Positions 34,410-42,181 of a stretch of DNA of 64,000 nucleotides are shown here, piece after piece. Positions within the stretch are counted from its first letter, which is position 1, and each line of letters begins with the position of its first letter. The DNA comes from UBA10649 sp965227045 (GTDB lineage Bacteria > Actinomycetota > Actinomycetes > S36-B12). Position numbers and translations under genes: made by a program. The notes under the pieces are model-generated. The model saw nothing but the letters and a program-made list of their open reading frames with translations. It had not been told where the DNA came from and searched no databases. The stretch covers positions 1,612,001 to 1,676,000 of the forward strand of contig OZ245718.1 of assembly GCA_965227045.1 (NCBI GenBank), given 5' to 3'.

Positions 34410-34780
34410 GCGCCACCTATCGCGCGCCGTCGACGTGCCCGGTCTGCTCGGACGACCTCATCACGCTGCGCGTCGGCTGCGCGACGTGTGGCACCGAGTT
34501 GTCCGGGCATTTCGAGCAGTGCCGCTACTGCCGCCTGGACGCGCGTGACCTTGAGGTTCTCGAGGTCTTCCTGCGCAGTCGCGGCAATCTGCGTGATGTT
34601 CAGGCCCACCTCGGGGTGTCGTATCCGACGGCACGCCAGCGGTTCAACGAACTCCTGAGTCGGCTCGGCTTCGGAGAGGAAGCTCCCGCCGCCGACGACT
34701 CGTCGAGCGTGCTCGCCGATCTGGCGGCCGGGCGCCTCACCGTCGACGAGGCCGAGGCGCTGCTCGGCGAGCACGACTAG
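34406..34780 (+). CDS. DUF2089-type putative regulator with zinc ribbon and HTH
   Basis: A 124-residue protein. The N-terminus has CPVC and CATC pairs plus a further CRYC, likely a zinc ribbon; then a helix-turn-helix-like segment (NLRDVQAHLGVSYPTARQRF, about residues 65-84), and a C-terminal helical hairpin (VLADLAAGRLTVDEAEALL) that repeats the pattern found at the N-terminus of its upstream neighbour. DNA binding is inferred from the HTH. The start overlaps the upstream stop (GTGA), and the stop shares CTAG with the convergent ltrA-like gene. Confidence 0.78.
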   Translation: MSATYRAPSTCPVCSDDLITLRVGCATCGTELSGHFEQCRYCRLDARDLEVLEVFLRSRGNLRDVQAHLGVSYPTARQRFNELLSRLGFGEEAPAADDSSSVLADLAAGRLTVDEAEALLGEHD

Positions 34781-35979
34781 ATCGGCCGCGTCTCGCCTTC
34801 GTGGTCGCGGATGGCATGACGCGCCTCCTTGAAGTGCACGGCTTCGTAGGTCACGAGGATGACGAGCACCGCCGTGACGAGCGACAGTGAGGCGATCGAC
34901 GGAAGCATGAGGCCGGCCGGAAGCAGCGCAAGGATGATGCCCGCGGCCACGAGCCGTTGACGATTGAGCGTGCCGACATTGCGCAGACGGAATGCGATGT
35001 GCGCCACCAGGTAGAGCGCGACCCCGCCGAACAGCGCCACCGCGGCTACCGCCTTCAGCGGGCTCTCGATATCGAGCAGGGTCTTCTTCAGCCCGAGCGC
35101 GACGAGCACGATGCCGAACACCAAGAACAGATGGATGTACGTGTAGGAGTCGCGGGCCATCGCCGTCTGCTGGGTTCCGCTCAGCGCGGTGAGCCGCTTC
35201 TCGGCAACCAACGCGACAACGTCGAAGTAGAGCCACCACATCGCCGACGTCACGACGACCCCGAGGAACGCCGCGATGACAACACCCGTCGTGAGGTCCT
35301 CACCCGCGGCGCTCACGCCGAGGGCGACGACGGACTCACCGAGCGCGATGATGATGATCAGCCCGTGCCGCTCGGTGAAGTGAGGTGCGTGCACCCGCCA
35401 CCCCCGCGTGCCGGCGATGAGGAGTGAGCCGAAGTCGATCACGATCGCCGATGCCCACAGGGCTGCGCGGATAGGACCGGCGGGAACGAATCCCGCTGCC
35501 AGGATGAACAGCGGTGCGACGACCATTCCCGGCACCAGGCGCATCACCGCCCTGGACACTTCCTTGTCCTTGCGGGTCGAGACGACGTACAGCGTGACGT
35601 GCAGCAGCCGAACCAGCAGGTACGCGGCGCCGAACAGGATCGAATACGCACCGAAGGCCTGCGGCGCCGCCAGTCCGACGAGGAGCATGGCCGCCATGGC
35701 GAGGAGCATGACCAGCCGGGACGCGACGTCCGCGTCGATCCGGATCGTGTTGGTCAGCCACGCGTAGCCGCCCCAGGCCCACCAGATCACCGCCAGCACC
35801 GCGAAGCCCCTGAGCAAGCCGGCCCAGGTGAGGTCATCGGCCATCAAGGCGGTCACCTGGGTCAGGGCGAACACGAAGACCAGGTCGAAGAACAGCTCAA
35901 GAGGCGTGACCGGCCGTGCGTCCTCCCCGGACCCGGCCGTACTCCCGGACCCGGCCGCGCCGTCGGCCTCGTCGCTCAT
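34777..35979 (-). CDS. LtrA-family (low temperature requirement) membrane protein
   Basis: A 400-residue multi-spanning protein. The family signature is VTPLELFFDLVFVFALTQVT near the N-terminus, followed by about ten hydrophobic helices and the HFTERHGLIIIIALGESVVAL motif. In Listeria, ltrA is needed for growth at low temperature; the molecular function is unknown. Transcribed away from palindrome C, which lies upstream of it. Confidence 0.87.
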   Translation of the reverse strand: MSDEADGAAGSGSTAGSGEDARPVTPLELFFDLVFVFALTQVTALMADDLTWAGLLRGFAVLAVIWWAWGGYAWLTNTIRIDADVASRLVMLLAMAAMLLVGLAAPQAFGAYSILFGAAYLLVRLLHVTLYVVSTRKDKEVSRAVMRLVPGMVVAPLFILAAGFVPAGPIRAALWASAIVIDFGSLLIAGTRGWRVHAPHFTERHGLIIIIALGESVVALGVSAAGEDLTTGVVIAAFLGVVVTSAMWWLYFDVVALVAEKRLTALSGTQQTAMARDSYTYIHLFLVFGIVLVALGLKKTLLDIESPLKAVAAVALFGGVALYLVAHIAFRLRNVGTLNRQRLVAAGIILALLPAGLMLPSIASLSLVTAVLVILVTYEAVHFKEARHAIRDHEGETRPI

Positions 35980-36032
35980 CCGCGCATTGTGGACGACCTA
36001 CGCGCAGCCCGCTCGGCAGCGCCCCACAAGAA

Positions 36033-36198
36033 CCCCGAATTGAACCGCCTCCCGGGTCAAATCCACGTTCTGGGTGGCCAAACCCCCGCGTTCTGCCGAA
36101 TTGAACCGCCTTCACTCCAGGGCGGTTCAATTCGAACAAATACCGCCCAAAACGCCCAGCGAACCCGCATTTGACCCGGGAGGCGGTTCAATTCGGGG
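36033..36198. repeat. Long nested palindrome C, outer 30-bp and inner 14-bp perfect stems
   Basis: Outer arms at 36033-36062 and 36169-36198 are perfect reverse complements. Inside them lies a second perfect hairpin, arms CGAATTGAACCGCC at 36097-36110 and 36121-36134 with a 10-nt loop. The 14-mer thus occurs four times, twice on each strand. The outer arm shares CCTCCCGGG and CAAATCC with palindrome B. It ends 9 nt from the stop codon of the thioesterase gene. The 228 bp between genes here hold only this element. Confidence 0.85.
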
Positions 36199-36207
36199 GG
36201 TTCTCGG

Positions 36208-36717
36208 CTACGGGGCGAAGATCATGCAGCTGGACGTGGCCGAGGCGAGGAGCTTGCCGTTCTGGTCGACGATCGTCCCCTCGGCCAGCGCGATCCGCGA
36301 GCCGCGATGCACGACGCGCCCGCGCGCCTGGACGCGGCCGGACTGCGTGGTCATCGGCCTGATGAACTTCACCGACAGGTCCAAGGACGTGTAGAGGACA
36401 CCCGCCGGCAGGGTCGCGTGCACCGCGCACCCGCAGACGGTGTCGAGCAGCGTTGCCATGACTCCGCCGTGGACCATCCCGATCGGGTTGTAGTGGAACT
36501 CCTGGGCCGTGATCGACACGACGACCTCGCCTTCGTCGGTGAGCTCGAAGGTCTCGAAGTCCATCGTGCTCGCGATCGGCGGGTACGGCAGTTCGCCGGC
36601 GCCCATGGCCACCAGCGCATCGCGACCGCTGAGGCTCGCGGCATGCAGAAGAACCGCGGCCGGATCTGCCCACTCGTGAGTTCGGGTGCGGATGGCGGCG
36701 TCCACTGTGGTTGTCAT
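36208..36717 (-). CDS. PaaI-family hotdog-fold thioesterase
   Basis: A 169-residue acyl-CoA thioesterase-type protein. The hotdog motif is NPIGMVHGGVMATLLDTVCG (about residues 78-97), with the conserved HGG and Asp. The substrate is unknown. Face-to-face with the HxlR regulator gene: a TTGACA, 17-bp spacer and AAGGCT end 6 nt before the ATG, so the mRNA is probably leaderless and probably controlled by that regulator. Confidence 0.85.
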   Translation of the reverse strand: MTTTVDAAIRTRTHEWADPAAVLLHAASLSGRDALVAMGAGELPYPPIASTMDFETFELTDEGEVVVSITAQEFHYNPIGMVHGGVMATLLDTVCGCAVHATLPAGVLYTSLDLSVKFIRPMTTQSGRVQARGRVVHRGSRIALAEGTIVDQNGKLLASATSSCMIFAP

Positions 36718-36765
36718 GCGGGCAGCCTTGCTGACACATCTGGGTCTGTCAAGTAGACTCAGCCC
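36718..36765. promoter_or_regulatory. Face-to-face leaderless promoters with shared operator
   Basis: Plus strand: CTGACA (36731-36736), 17 bp, TAGACT (36754-36759), 6 nt, ATG of the HxlR gene. Minus strand: TTGACA (36747-36752), 17 bp, AAGGCT (36724-36729), 6 nt, ATG of the thioesterase gene. The inverted repeat TGACA-N10-TGTCA (36732-36751) covers both -35 boxes. A dimeric regulator bound there would shut both promoters. Confidence 0.7.
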
Positions 36766-37254
36766 ATGACATCCTCGCCGACGATGCAGTGGTCAACGGA
36801 GAACTGCACGCTCGAACGCGCCGCCAGCATCTTCGGTGACCGCGCCTCCCTGCTCGTCCTGCGCGAGATCTCGCACGGAGTACGACGATTCGCGGACATC
36901 CTCGCCCGCACGGGAATTCCTCGGCAGGTGCTCACCGACCGGCTGACCAGGCTGGTCGACGACGCGATCCTCACGCGCGAGCCGTATCGCGAGGACGGTC
37001 AGCGCACCCGCTCGGAGTACCGGTTCACCGAGAAGGGACTCGCGCTGATCCCCGTACTCGTGGCATTGATGGACTGGGGCAACGCGTATGCGGCCGACGA
37101 CGACGGGCCGCCGATCACTGTCTTCCATCACGAGTGCGGAGGCGAGGTGCATGCGGCGTTGGTCTGCGAGCACGGCCACGTCCTCGAGGGAAACCGGCAG
37201 ACCCGAGTGCGTCCCGGCCCAGGAGCCCGGCCTCTGCGAGAATCCGTCGCATGA
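36766..37254 (+). CDS. HxlR-family winged-helix transcriptional regulator
   Basis: A 162-residue protein. The HxlR pattern is ENCTLERAASIFGDRASLLVLREI, then the winged-helix segment FADILARTGIPRQVLTDRLTRL, and a C-terminal region with two His/Cys clusters (HHECGG, CEHGH) that could bind a metal. Autoregulation and control of the divergent thioesterase are inferred from the shared dyad. Its stop overlaps the next start (ATGA), so the SDR and acetyltransferase genes downstream are likely in the same unit. Confidence 0.87.
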   Translation: MTSSPTMQWSTENCTLERAASIFGDRASLLVLREISHGVRRFADILARTGIPRQVLTDRLTRLVDDAILTREPYREDGQRTRSEYRFTEKGLALIPVLVALMDWGNAYAADDDGPPITVFHHECGGEVHAALVCEHGHVLEGNRQTRVRPGPGARPLRESVA

Positions 37255-38009
37255 GTCAGGCGAGTCGTGCCGTGCTAGTCACGGGCGGCTCGCGTGGGAT
37301 TGGCGCAGCAATCGCGCAGGCCTTCGCCGCGAACGGCGACCGCGTCGCCGTGCACTTCTCGAGTTCTCCGCAGGCAGCCGCGGAGGTTCTCGCCTCGCTG
37401 CCGGGTGACGGTCACGTGACCACCTGCGCCGACCTGCGCGATCCCGAAGCGATTCGTCGAATGGTCGACGATGCCGCGGCGGCACTCGGCGGCATCGACA
37501 TCCTCGTCAACAACGCCGGCGTCTTCTACGCCCATCCGATCGAATCCGTGGACTACGACGAATGGCAGCAGGCATGGGCCGACATGATCGGGATCAACCT
37601 GATCGGCGCCGCCAACGTCACCTGGTGCGCGCTGCAGCACATGCCGCGCGGTGCGAACTCGAGAATCATCAACGTCGGCTCTCGAGGAGCGTTTCGCAGC
37701 GAGCCGAAGAATCCTGCGTACGGCGCGAGCAAGGCCGCCATCGCCGCGTTCGGCCAGTCCATCGCGAAGTCGCTCGGCTCGCTTGGGATCGCGGTCACCA
37801 CGATCGCGCCCGGCTATGTCGACACCGACATGGCCAAGGAGACGCTCGCCGGTCCGCGCGGCGACGAGATCCGCGGGCAGAGCCCGTTCGATCGCGTCCC
37901 CACTCCCGACGAGGTCGCCGGCGCCGTGCTTTTCCTCGCCTCGCCCGCCGCCGAGTGGGCATCAGGCTCGGTGCTCGACTTCAACGGCGCCAGCTACTTC
38001 CGGCTGTGA
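37251..38009 (+). CDS. Short-chain dehydrogenase/reductase (second)
   Basis: A 252-residue NAD(P)-dependent oxidoreductase with TGGSRGIG (residues about 11-18), NNAG and YGASKAA. The C-terminus (GSVLDFNGASYFRL) is typical of 3-oxoacyl-reductase-like members. The substrate is unknown. Translationally coupled to the HxlR gene (ATGA) and to the next gene (GTGA). Confidence 0.85.
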   Translation: MSQASRAVLVTGGSRGIGAAIAQAFAANGDRVAVHFSSSPQAAAEVLASLPGDGHVTTCADLRDPEAIRRMVDDAAAALGGIDILVNNAGVFYAHPIESVDYDEWQQAWADMIGINLIGAANVTWCALQHMPRGANSRIINVGSRGAFRSEPKNPAYGASKAAIAAFGQSIAKSLGSLGIAVTTIAPGYVDTDMAKETLAGPRGDEIRGQSPFDRVPTPDEVAGAVLFLASPAAEWASGSVLDFNGASYFRL

Positions 38010-38470
38010 GGCACGTCGAGATCCGAGCTATGACGGACGCCGACGTGGATGCGCTCACGGGGCCGCGCCTGCCACCGTGGGCCGTCGACTACCCGACCGA
38101 GCAGGACACCGAGATCGGCGGCTTCCTGACCTCGGGCCAGTTCAGTTACGCGACGCCGGCCGAGCCGTGGGGTCCGTGGGTCACGATCGTCGACGGACTG
38201 TCCGTCGGCGGCGCCGGGTTCCACGGGCCGCCGCGCGACGGTTCAGCCGAGATCGGCTACCACCTGTGCCCATCGCACCGCGGTCATGGCATTGCGACCA
38301 GCGTCGTTGCGCTCCTCGCCGACCTCGCGCGAAGCAGCGGAGCGACGGCACTCGTGGCCGGCACCGACCCGGAGAACCTGCCGAGCCAGCGAGTCCTCGG
38401 GCGTGCCGGCTTCATCCGCACGCCCGACGAGAGCGGCGAACTTCGCTGGCTGCTGCGACTGGCGACCTAG
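38006..38470 (+). CDS. GNAT-family N-acetyltransferase (RimJ/RimL-like)
   Basis: A 154-residue acetyltransferase with the cofactor-binding stretch HRGHGIATSVVALLADLA and the C-terminal GRAGFIRTPDESGELRW. The GTG start overlaps the upstream stop by 4 nt. Its stop shares CTAG with the convergent ABC permease gene. Confidence 0.8.
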   Translation: MRHVEIRAMTDADVDALTGPRLPPWAVDYPTEQDTEIGGFLTSGQFSYATPAEPWGPWVTIVDGLSVGGAGFHGPPRDGSAEIGYHLCPSHRGHGIATSVVALLADLARSSGATALVAGTDPENLPSQRVLGRAGFIRTPDESGELRWLLRLAT

Positions 38471-39315
38471 CGGCTGGTCGTCCTGCGGTAGCGACGAGTG
38501 GCGAGCGTGGCAAACACAGCGATCAGAACCGCGCACGAGAGCAGGGTGTACAGCTCGGCGTGGTGCAGAGGCCAGTAGTCCGGTTGCGGGCCGGTGGGAT
38601 TGCCGAAGAGTTCTCGGGCCGACAGGACAACCGACGACACGGGGTTCCATGCGGCCACGGCTTGCAGCCAACCGGGCATCGACGTGATCGGCACGAAGGC
38701 GTTCGACAGGAAGGTCAACGGGAACAGCCACACCAGTCCGGCAGTGTTCGCTGTCTCCGGGTTCGGCATGTACAGGCCGATCCACGCACCGATCCAGGCA
38801 ACGGTGTACGCGAAGAGGAGCAGAAGCGCGTAGGCCCAGATGGCATTGAGCAGGCCGTTGTCGATCCGCCAGCCAACGAGATAGCCGGTGACGCTGAGCA
38901 CGAGGAGCACGAGGATCTGGCGCGCCGCGTCGGCAAGCGTGCGGCCCATGAGTACTGCGGGGGGCGACATCGGCAGCGCGCGGAAGCGGTCGATAAGTCC
39001 CTTGTGCATGTCCTCTGCCAGACCGACGGTGCTTGCCGCAGCGGCGAACGCGACCGTCTGGCCGAAGATGCCGGGCATGAGGTACTGCCGGTAGGCGTCG
39101 GCCGCCTGATCACCAGGGATCGGGATTGCGCCTCCGAACACGTACGCGAAGAGCAGCACGAAGATGACCGGCTGGACGAGGGAGAAGAAGAGAAGTTCGG
39201 GAACACGGATCGTCTGGATCAGGTTGCGGCGGGCGACGACGAGCCCGTCCTGGATCGTCCAGCCCCACAGCGGTCGGGTGCGGGCCTCGGGTCGGCTGAC
39301 TGACAGGGTGCTCAT
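38467..39315 (-). CDS. ABC-2 type exporter permease (DrrB-like)
   Basis: A 282-residue permease with six hydrophobic segments and the ABC-2 signature around NTAGLVWLFPLTFLSNAFVP. It pairs with the ATPase encoded just upstream, whose stop it overlaps (ATGA). Export of a drug-like molecule, lipid or glycan is possible; the substrate is unknown. Confidence 0.88.
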   Translation of the reverse strand: MSTLSVSRPEARTRPLWGWTIQDGLVVARRNLIQTIRVPELLFFSLVQPVIFVLLFAYVFGGAIPIPGDQAADAYRQYLMPGIFGQTVAFAAAASTVGLAEDMHKGLIDRFRALPMSPPAVLMGRTLADAARQILVLLVLSVTGYLVGWRIDNGLLNAIWAYALLLLFAYTVAWIGAWIGLYMPNPETANTAGLVWLFPLTFLSNAFVPITSMPGWLQAVAAWNPVSSVVLSARELFGNPTGPQPDYWPLHHAELYTLLSCAVLIAVFATLATRRYRRTTSR

Positions 39316-40322
39316 GCGCTCTCCTCCTTGCGATTCTGCTTGCGTCCGCGACGCCCGCCCTCTGCGGGCGGCGCGCTCTCGACCTCGGCGACATGGCCGG
39401 TCAACGACAAGAACACGTCGTCGAGCGTCGGACGCCGCAGCACGATGTCGGACACCTCGATGCCCTCGGCGTCGAGCAGGCGAATGGCATCGACGAGGAC
39501 CGTCGAGCCCCCAGAGACCGGCATGAGCAGGTGATCCTCGTCGATCGTCGCGTCCGCGGATCCGATCGGGCGCAGGACTTCAGCGGCGCGTCCGATTCTG
39601 CCGATGTCGGTAACCGTGATCGAGATGCGGTCGCCACCGATCTGGTCCTTCAGTACCTCGGCGGTGCCGTGCGCGATGACGCGACCGGCGTCGATGACCA
39701 CGATGTCCTGTGCAAGCTGATCGGCCTCTTCCAGGTACTGCGTGGTGAGCAGGACGGTGGTGCCTTCATTGACGAGGTCCTGAATGACGCCCCACATACC
39801 CACGCGCGAGCGCGGATCCAGCCCCGTCGTGGGTTCATCGAGGAACAGGATGCTCGGCTTGGCGATCAGGCTCGACGCGAGGTCGAGGCGCCTGCGCATG
39901 CCGCCGGAGTACGTCCGTGCCGGACGGTCCGCCGCCTCGGTGAGATCGAACCACTCAAGCAGCTCCGCGCTTCGCTCCTTCACGTACTTCGCCGACAGGT
40001 GGTACAGGTCCCCGAACATGCGCAGGTTCTCGCGCCCGGTGAGGTACTCGTCAACCGCGGCGTACTGGCCGGTGAGGCCGATCGCCCGACGAACCTCGTC
40101 CGGCTTCTTGGACACATCGAACCCGGCCACCCGAGCGACGCCCGCCGTCGGCTGCAGGAGGGTCGACAGGATCCTGACGGTGGTGGTCTTTCCGGCGCCG
40201 TTAGGGCCGAGCAGGCCGACAACCTGTCCTCGCTCAACGGTGAGGTCGATGCCATCGAGGGCGACGACATCACCGAAATGCTTGACCAAGCCCTCGGCGA
40301 CGACAGCTGCATCAGTAGTCAT
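39312..40322 (-). CDS. ABC-2 type exporter ATPase (DrrA-like)
   Basis: A 336-residue ATPase of the daunorubicin-resistance class. Walker A is GPNGAGKTT, the signature is YSGGMRRRLDLA, and Walker B is LFLDEPTTGLD; a C-terminal DrrA-type extension and a Lys/Arg-rich tail follow. I start at the ATG at 40322, because TTGCCA, 17 bp and TACATT end exactly 6 nt before it. The -35 forms part of the dyad TGCCA-TAT-TGGCA shared with the DUF4097-like gene promoter. Confidence 0.88.
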   Translation of the reverse strand: MTTDAAVVAEGLVKHFGDVVALDGIDLTVERGQVVGLLGPNGAGKTTTVRILSTLLQPTAGVARVAGFDVSKKPDEVRRAIGLTGQYAAVDEYLTGRENLRMFGDLYHLSAKYVKERSAELLEWFDLTEAADRPARTYSGGMRRRLDLASSLIAKPSILFLDEPTTGLDPRSRVGMWGVIQDLVNEGTTVLLTTQYLEEADQLAQDIVVIDAGRVIAHGTAEVLKDQIGGDRISITVTDIGRIGRAAEVLRPIGSADATIDEDHLLMPVSGGSTVLVDAIRLLDAEGIEVSDIVLRRPTLDDVFLSLTGHVAEVESAPPAEGGRRGRKQNRKEESA

Positions 40323-40357
40323 GACGCGAATGTAAAGGTGATCTGCCAATATGGCAA
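40323..40357 (-). promoter_or_regulatory. Leaderless promoter with operator, ABC-2 exporter
   Basis: On the minus strand, TTGCCA (40352-40357), 17-bp spacer, TACATT (40329-40334) and 6 nt precede the ATG. TGCCA-TAT-TGGCA, a perfect dyad, covers the -35 and first spacer bases (40344-40356). Spacing and dyad position are the same as at 33625-33659, with one base different in the dyad. Confidence 0.75.
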
Positions 40358-40370
40358 GTCATTTGCTCAA

Positions 40371-41330
40371 TCAGGAAACTTTCGCCACCCTGTAGTGCGC
40401 GACGAGGTCGTGAAGAATCTCGGCCCACGGTGTGGGCTCGAGGCCGAATGCGTCTCGCGCCTGCGACTCGTCGAGTAGGTACGGGCGCTCGCGCTGGTAG
40501 TCGGTCTCCTTGAGCTCGCGCATGAAGGGGTTGACCAGTCCGATCGCCCACAGCAGTGGCTTCGGGATCGACGATGCCCTCACGGGAGCGACGCCAGCAG
40601 CCTCGACGATGTCCGCCACGACCTGGCGTTGCGTGCGCGGCGGGTTGCTCGGCACGTGCCAGGCCCTACCCCAGCCTCGCGGATCCGCCGCGACTGTGAT
40701 CAGGGTCCGCGCTACATCGACGGGCGAGGTCCATGTGTGGGGCTGGTCCAGGTCCCCGAGCAGCTGCACTGACTTGCCGGCCAGGATCCGTGGGGTGACC
40801 CGATCCCCGAACATGCTCTGCGCGCCGGCGCAGACATAGTCCGAACCGCGTACCTCGGCAGCGCGGATCCGGCCAGCGTCGTGTGCCGCCTTGTCGTCGT
40901 GCCACATGCCTACCCGAACGCGCGCCTTGGTGCCGGTGGCCGCCAGCGGAAGGTCCTCAGTCATGGGCACCTCGACCGGTCCGTAGACGTACAGGTTCGA
41001 GCAGGTCGACAGCACCGCCCCCGTGCGCTCCGCGTAGTCGCGGAAGGCCTGAGCCATCGCCGGCCACTCCTCGCGCCACCGGTGGTAGGGCGGGTTCACG
41101 CAGTTGTAAATGACGACCGCCTCGGGGACGGCGGCCAGCAGGTTGTCGGCGCTGGACGCATCAACGGACACGCGACGGATCCCGGAGTGCTCTGGTCCAC
41201 GTCCGCGCCGACTGGCGATGACCACGTCCACCCCGGCATCGGCCAGCAGGAGCGCGACGGCCGCGCCGACCTCTCCGGCGCCGACAACCAGGTGGGTTCC
41301 GCGCGCGGGCGCGACGGGCAATGTTGACAT
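40371..41330 (-). CDS. NAD-dependent epimerase/dehydratase-like protein
   Basis: A 319-residue Rossmann-fold protein. The N-terminal cofactor motif is GAGEVGAAVALLLADAG and differs from the usual extended-SDR GxxGxxG; the Tyr-Lys pair is not obvious. The family is best described as atypical epimerase/dehydratase; the substrate is unknown. The ATG at 41330 has AGGAG 5-6 nt upstream. Divergent from the TetR regulator, whose operators lie between them. Confidence 0.72.
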   Translation of the reverse strand: MSTLPVAPARGTHLVVGAGEVGAAVALLLADAGVDVVIASRRGRGPEHSGIRRVSVDASSADNLLAAVPEAVVIYNCVNPPYHRWREEWPAMAQAFRDYAERTGAVLSTCSNLYVYGPVEVPMTEDLPLAATGTKARVRVGMWHDDKAAHDAGRIRAAEVRGSDYVCAGAQSMFGDRVTPRILAGKSVQLLGDLDQPHTWTSPVDVARTLITVAADPRGWGRAWHVPSNPPRTQRQVVADIVEAAGVAPVRASSIPKPLLWAIGLVNPFMRELKETDYQRERPYLLDESQARDAFGLEPTPWAEILHDLVAHYRVAKVS

Positions 41331-41352
41331 GGTCACTCCTTGATGTGATTAC

Positions 41353-41418
41353 TGCTCTTGTTTAAGAGCACTGCTCACGTTAACCCTCGATGCGCGAGTC
41401 GTCAAGAGCACTGCTCTC
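41353..41418. promoter_or_regulatory. Cluster of TetR-type operator dyads
   Basis: TGCTCTT/AAGAGCA (41353-41370) is a perfect 7-bp inverted repeat with a 4-nt spacer. AGAGCA-C-TGCTCT (41405-41417) is a perfect 13-bp palindrome. The sequence AAGAGCACTGCTC appears twice (41364-41376, 41404-41416), and CACTGCTCTCGA twice (from 41409 and 41429). The likely binder is the TetR protein encoded downstream. Confidence 0.7.
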
Positions 41419-41458
41419 GATTCTTGCCACTGCTCTCGAAATTGGGCACACTGGGCCC

Positions 41459-42181
41459 ATGGCCGACACCAACGACGTCCCGCGCACTGCTCGCGAGCGG
41501 GCGAGGGTCGAGATCACCACTGAGATCCTGGACGCGGCGCGCGAACACTTAGCGCGGGACGGCGCCGCGACGCTCTCGCTGCGCGCGGTTGCTCGCGACG
41601 TCGGAATGGTCTCGTCGGCGGTCTACCGCTACGTGCCCAATCGCGACGCGCTCCTCACGATGCTGATCATCGACGCGTACGACAGCGTTGGGGTGGTCGT
41701 CGAGAAGGCCGAGCACCGCGTCGCTCGAGATGACTACCTAGGCCGCTACCTTGCCGCGTGCCACGCAGTGCGCGGGTGGGCCTTGGCGCACCCGCACGAG
41801 TATGCGCTGATCTACGGGTCACCTGTCCCCGGGTACGCAGCGCCAACCGACACAATCACCCCGGCCTCCCGCGTTCCGCTTGTTCTCATGACCGTCCTAT
41901 TCGACCTGTCGGCAGCGGGACTCGCACCGGGGGATGCACCGGTCGCACCCCATGTCGAGACTGCGGTGGCGCCGATCCGGGAGTTCATCGGCGGGGCGAT
42001 CAGCGACGATCTCCTCCTTCGCGGCCTCGCGGCGTGGAGCGGACTCTTCGGCTGCATCTCATTCGAGCTCTACGGCCACCTGCACAACGTGATCGCGTCA
42101 GGAGCCACCTCGCGCAAGTCCTACTTCGACCACCAGATGCGCCAGGTCGCAACCGGGCTGGGACTGGTCGGACCGGGATAG
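41459..42181 (+). CDS. TetR-family transcriptional regulator
   Basis: A 240-residue regulator. The DNA-binding domain is EITTEILDAAREHLARDG followed by LRAVARDVGMVSSAVYRYV; the C-terminal domain (WALAHPHEYALIYGSPVPGY) is of the TetR_C/WHG type. The ATG at 41459 is preferred because TTGCCA (41424-41429), 17 bp and CACACT lie 6 nt upstream. It probably represses itself and the divergent epimerase gene. The downstream AlkD-like gene starts within its stop (TAGTG). Confidence 0.87.
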   Translation: MADTNDVPRTARERARVEITTEILDAAREHLARDGAATLSLRAVARDVGMVSSAVYRYVPNRDALLTMLIIDAYDSVGVVVEKAEHRVARDDYLGRYLAACHAVRGWALAHPHEYALIYGSPVPGYAAPTDTITPASRVPLVLMTVLFDLSAAGLAPGDAPVAPHVETAVAPIREFIGGAISDDLLLRGLAAWSGLFGCISFELYGHLHNVIASGATSRKSYFDHQMRQVATGLGLVGPG

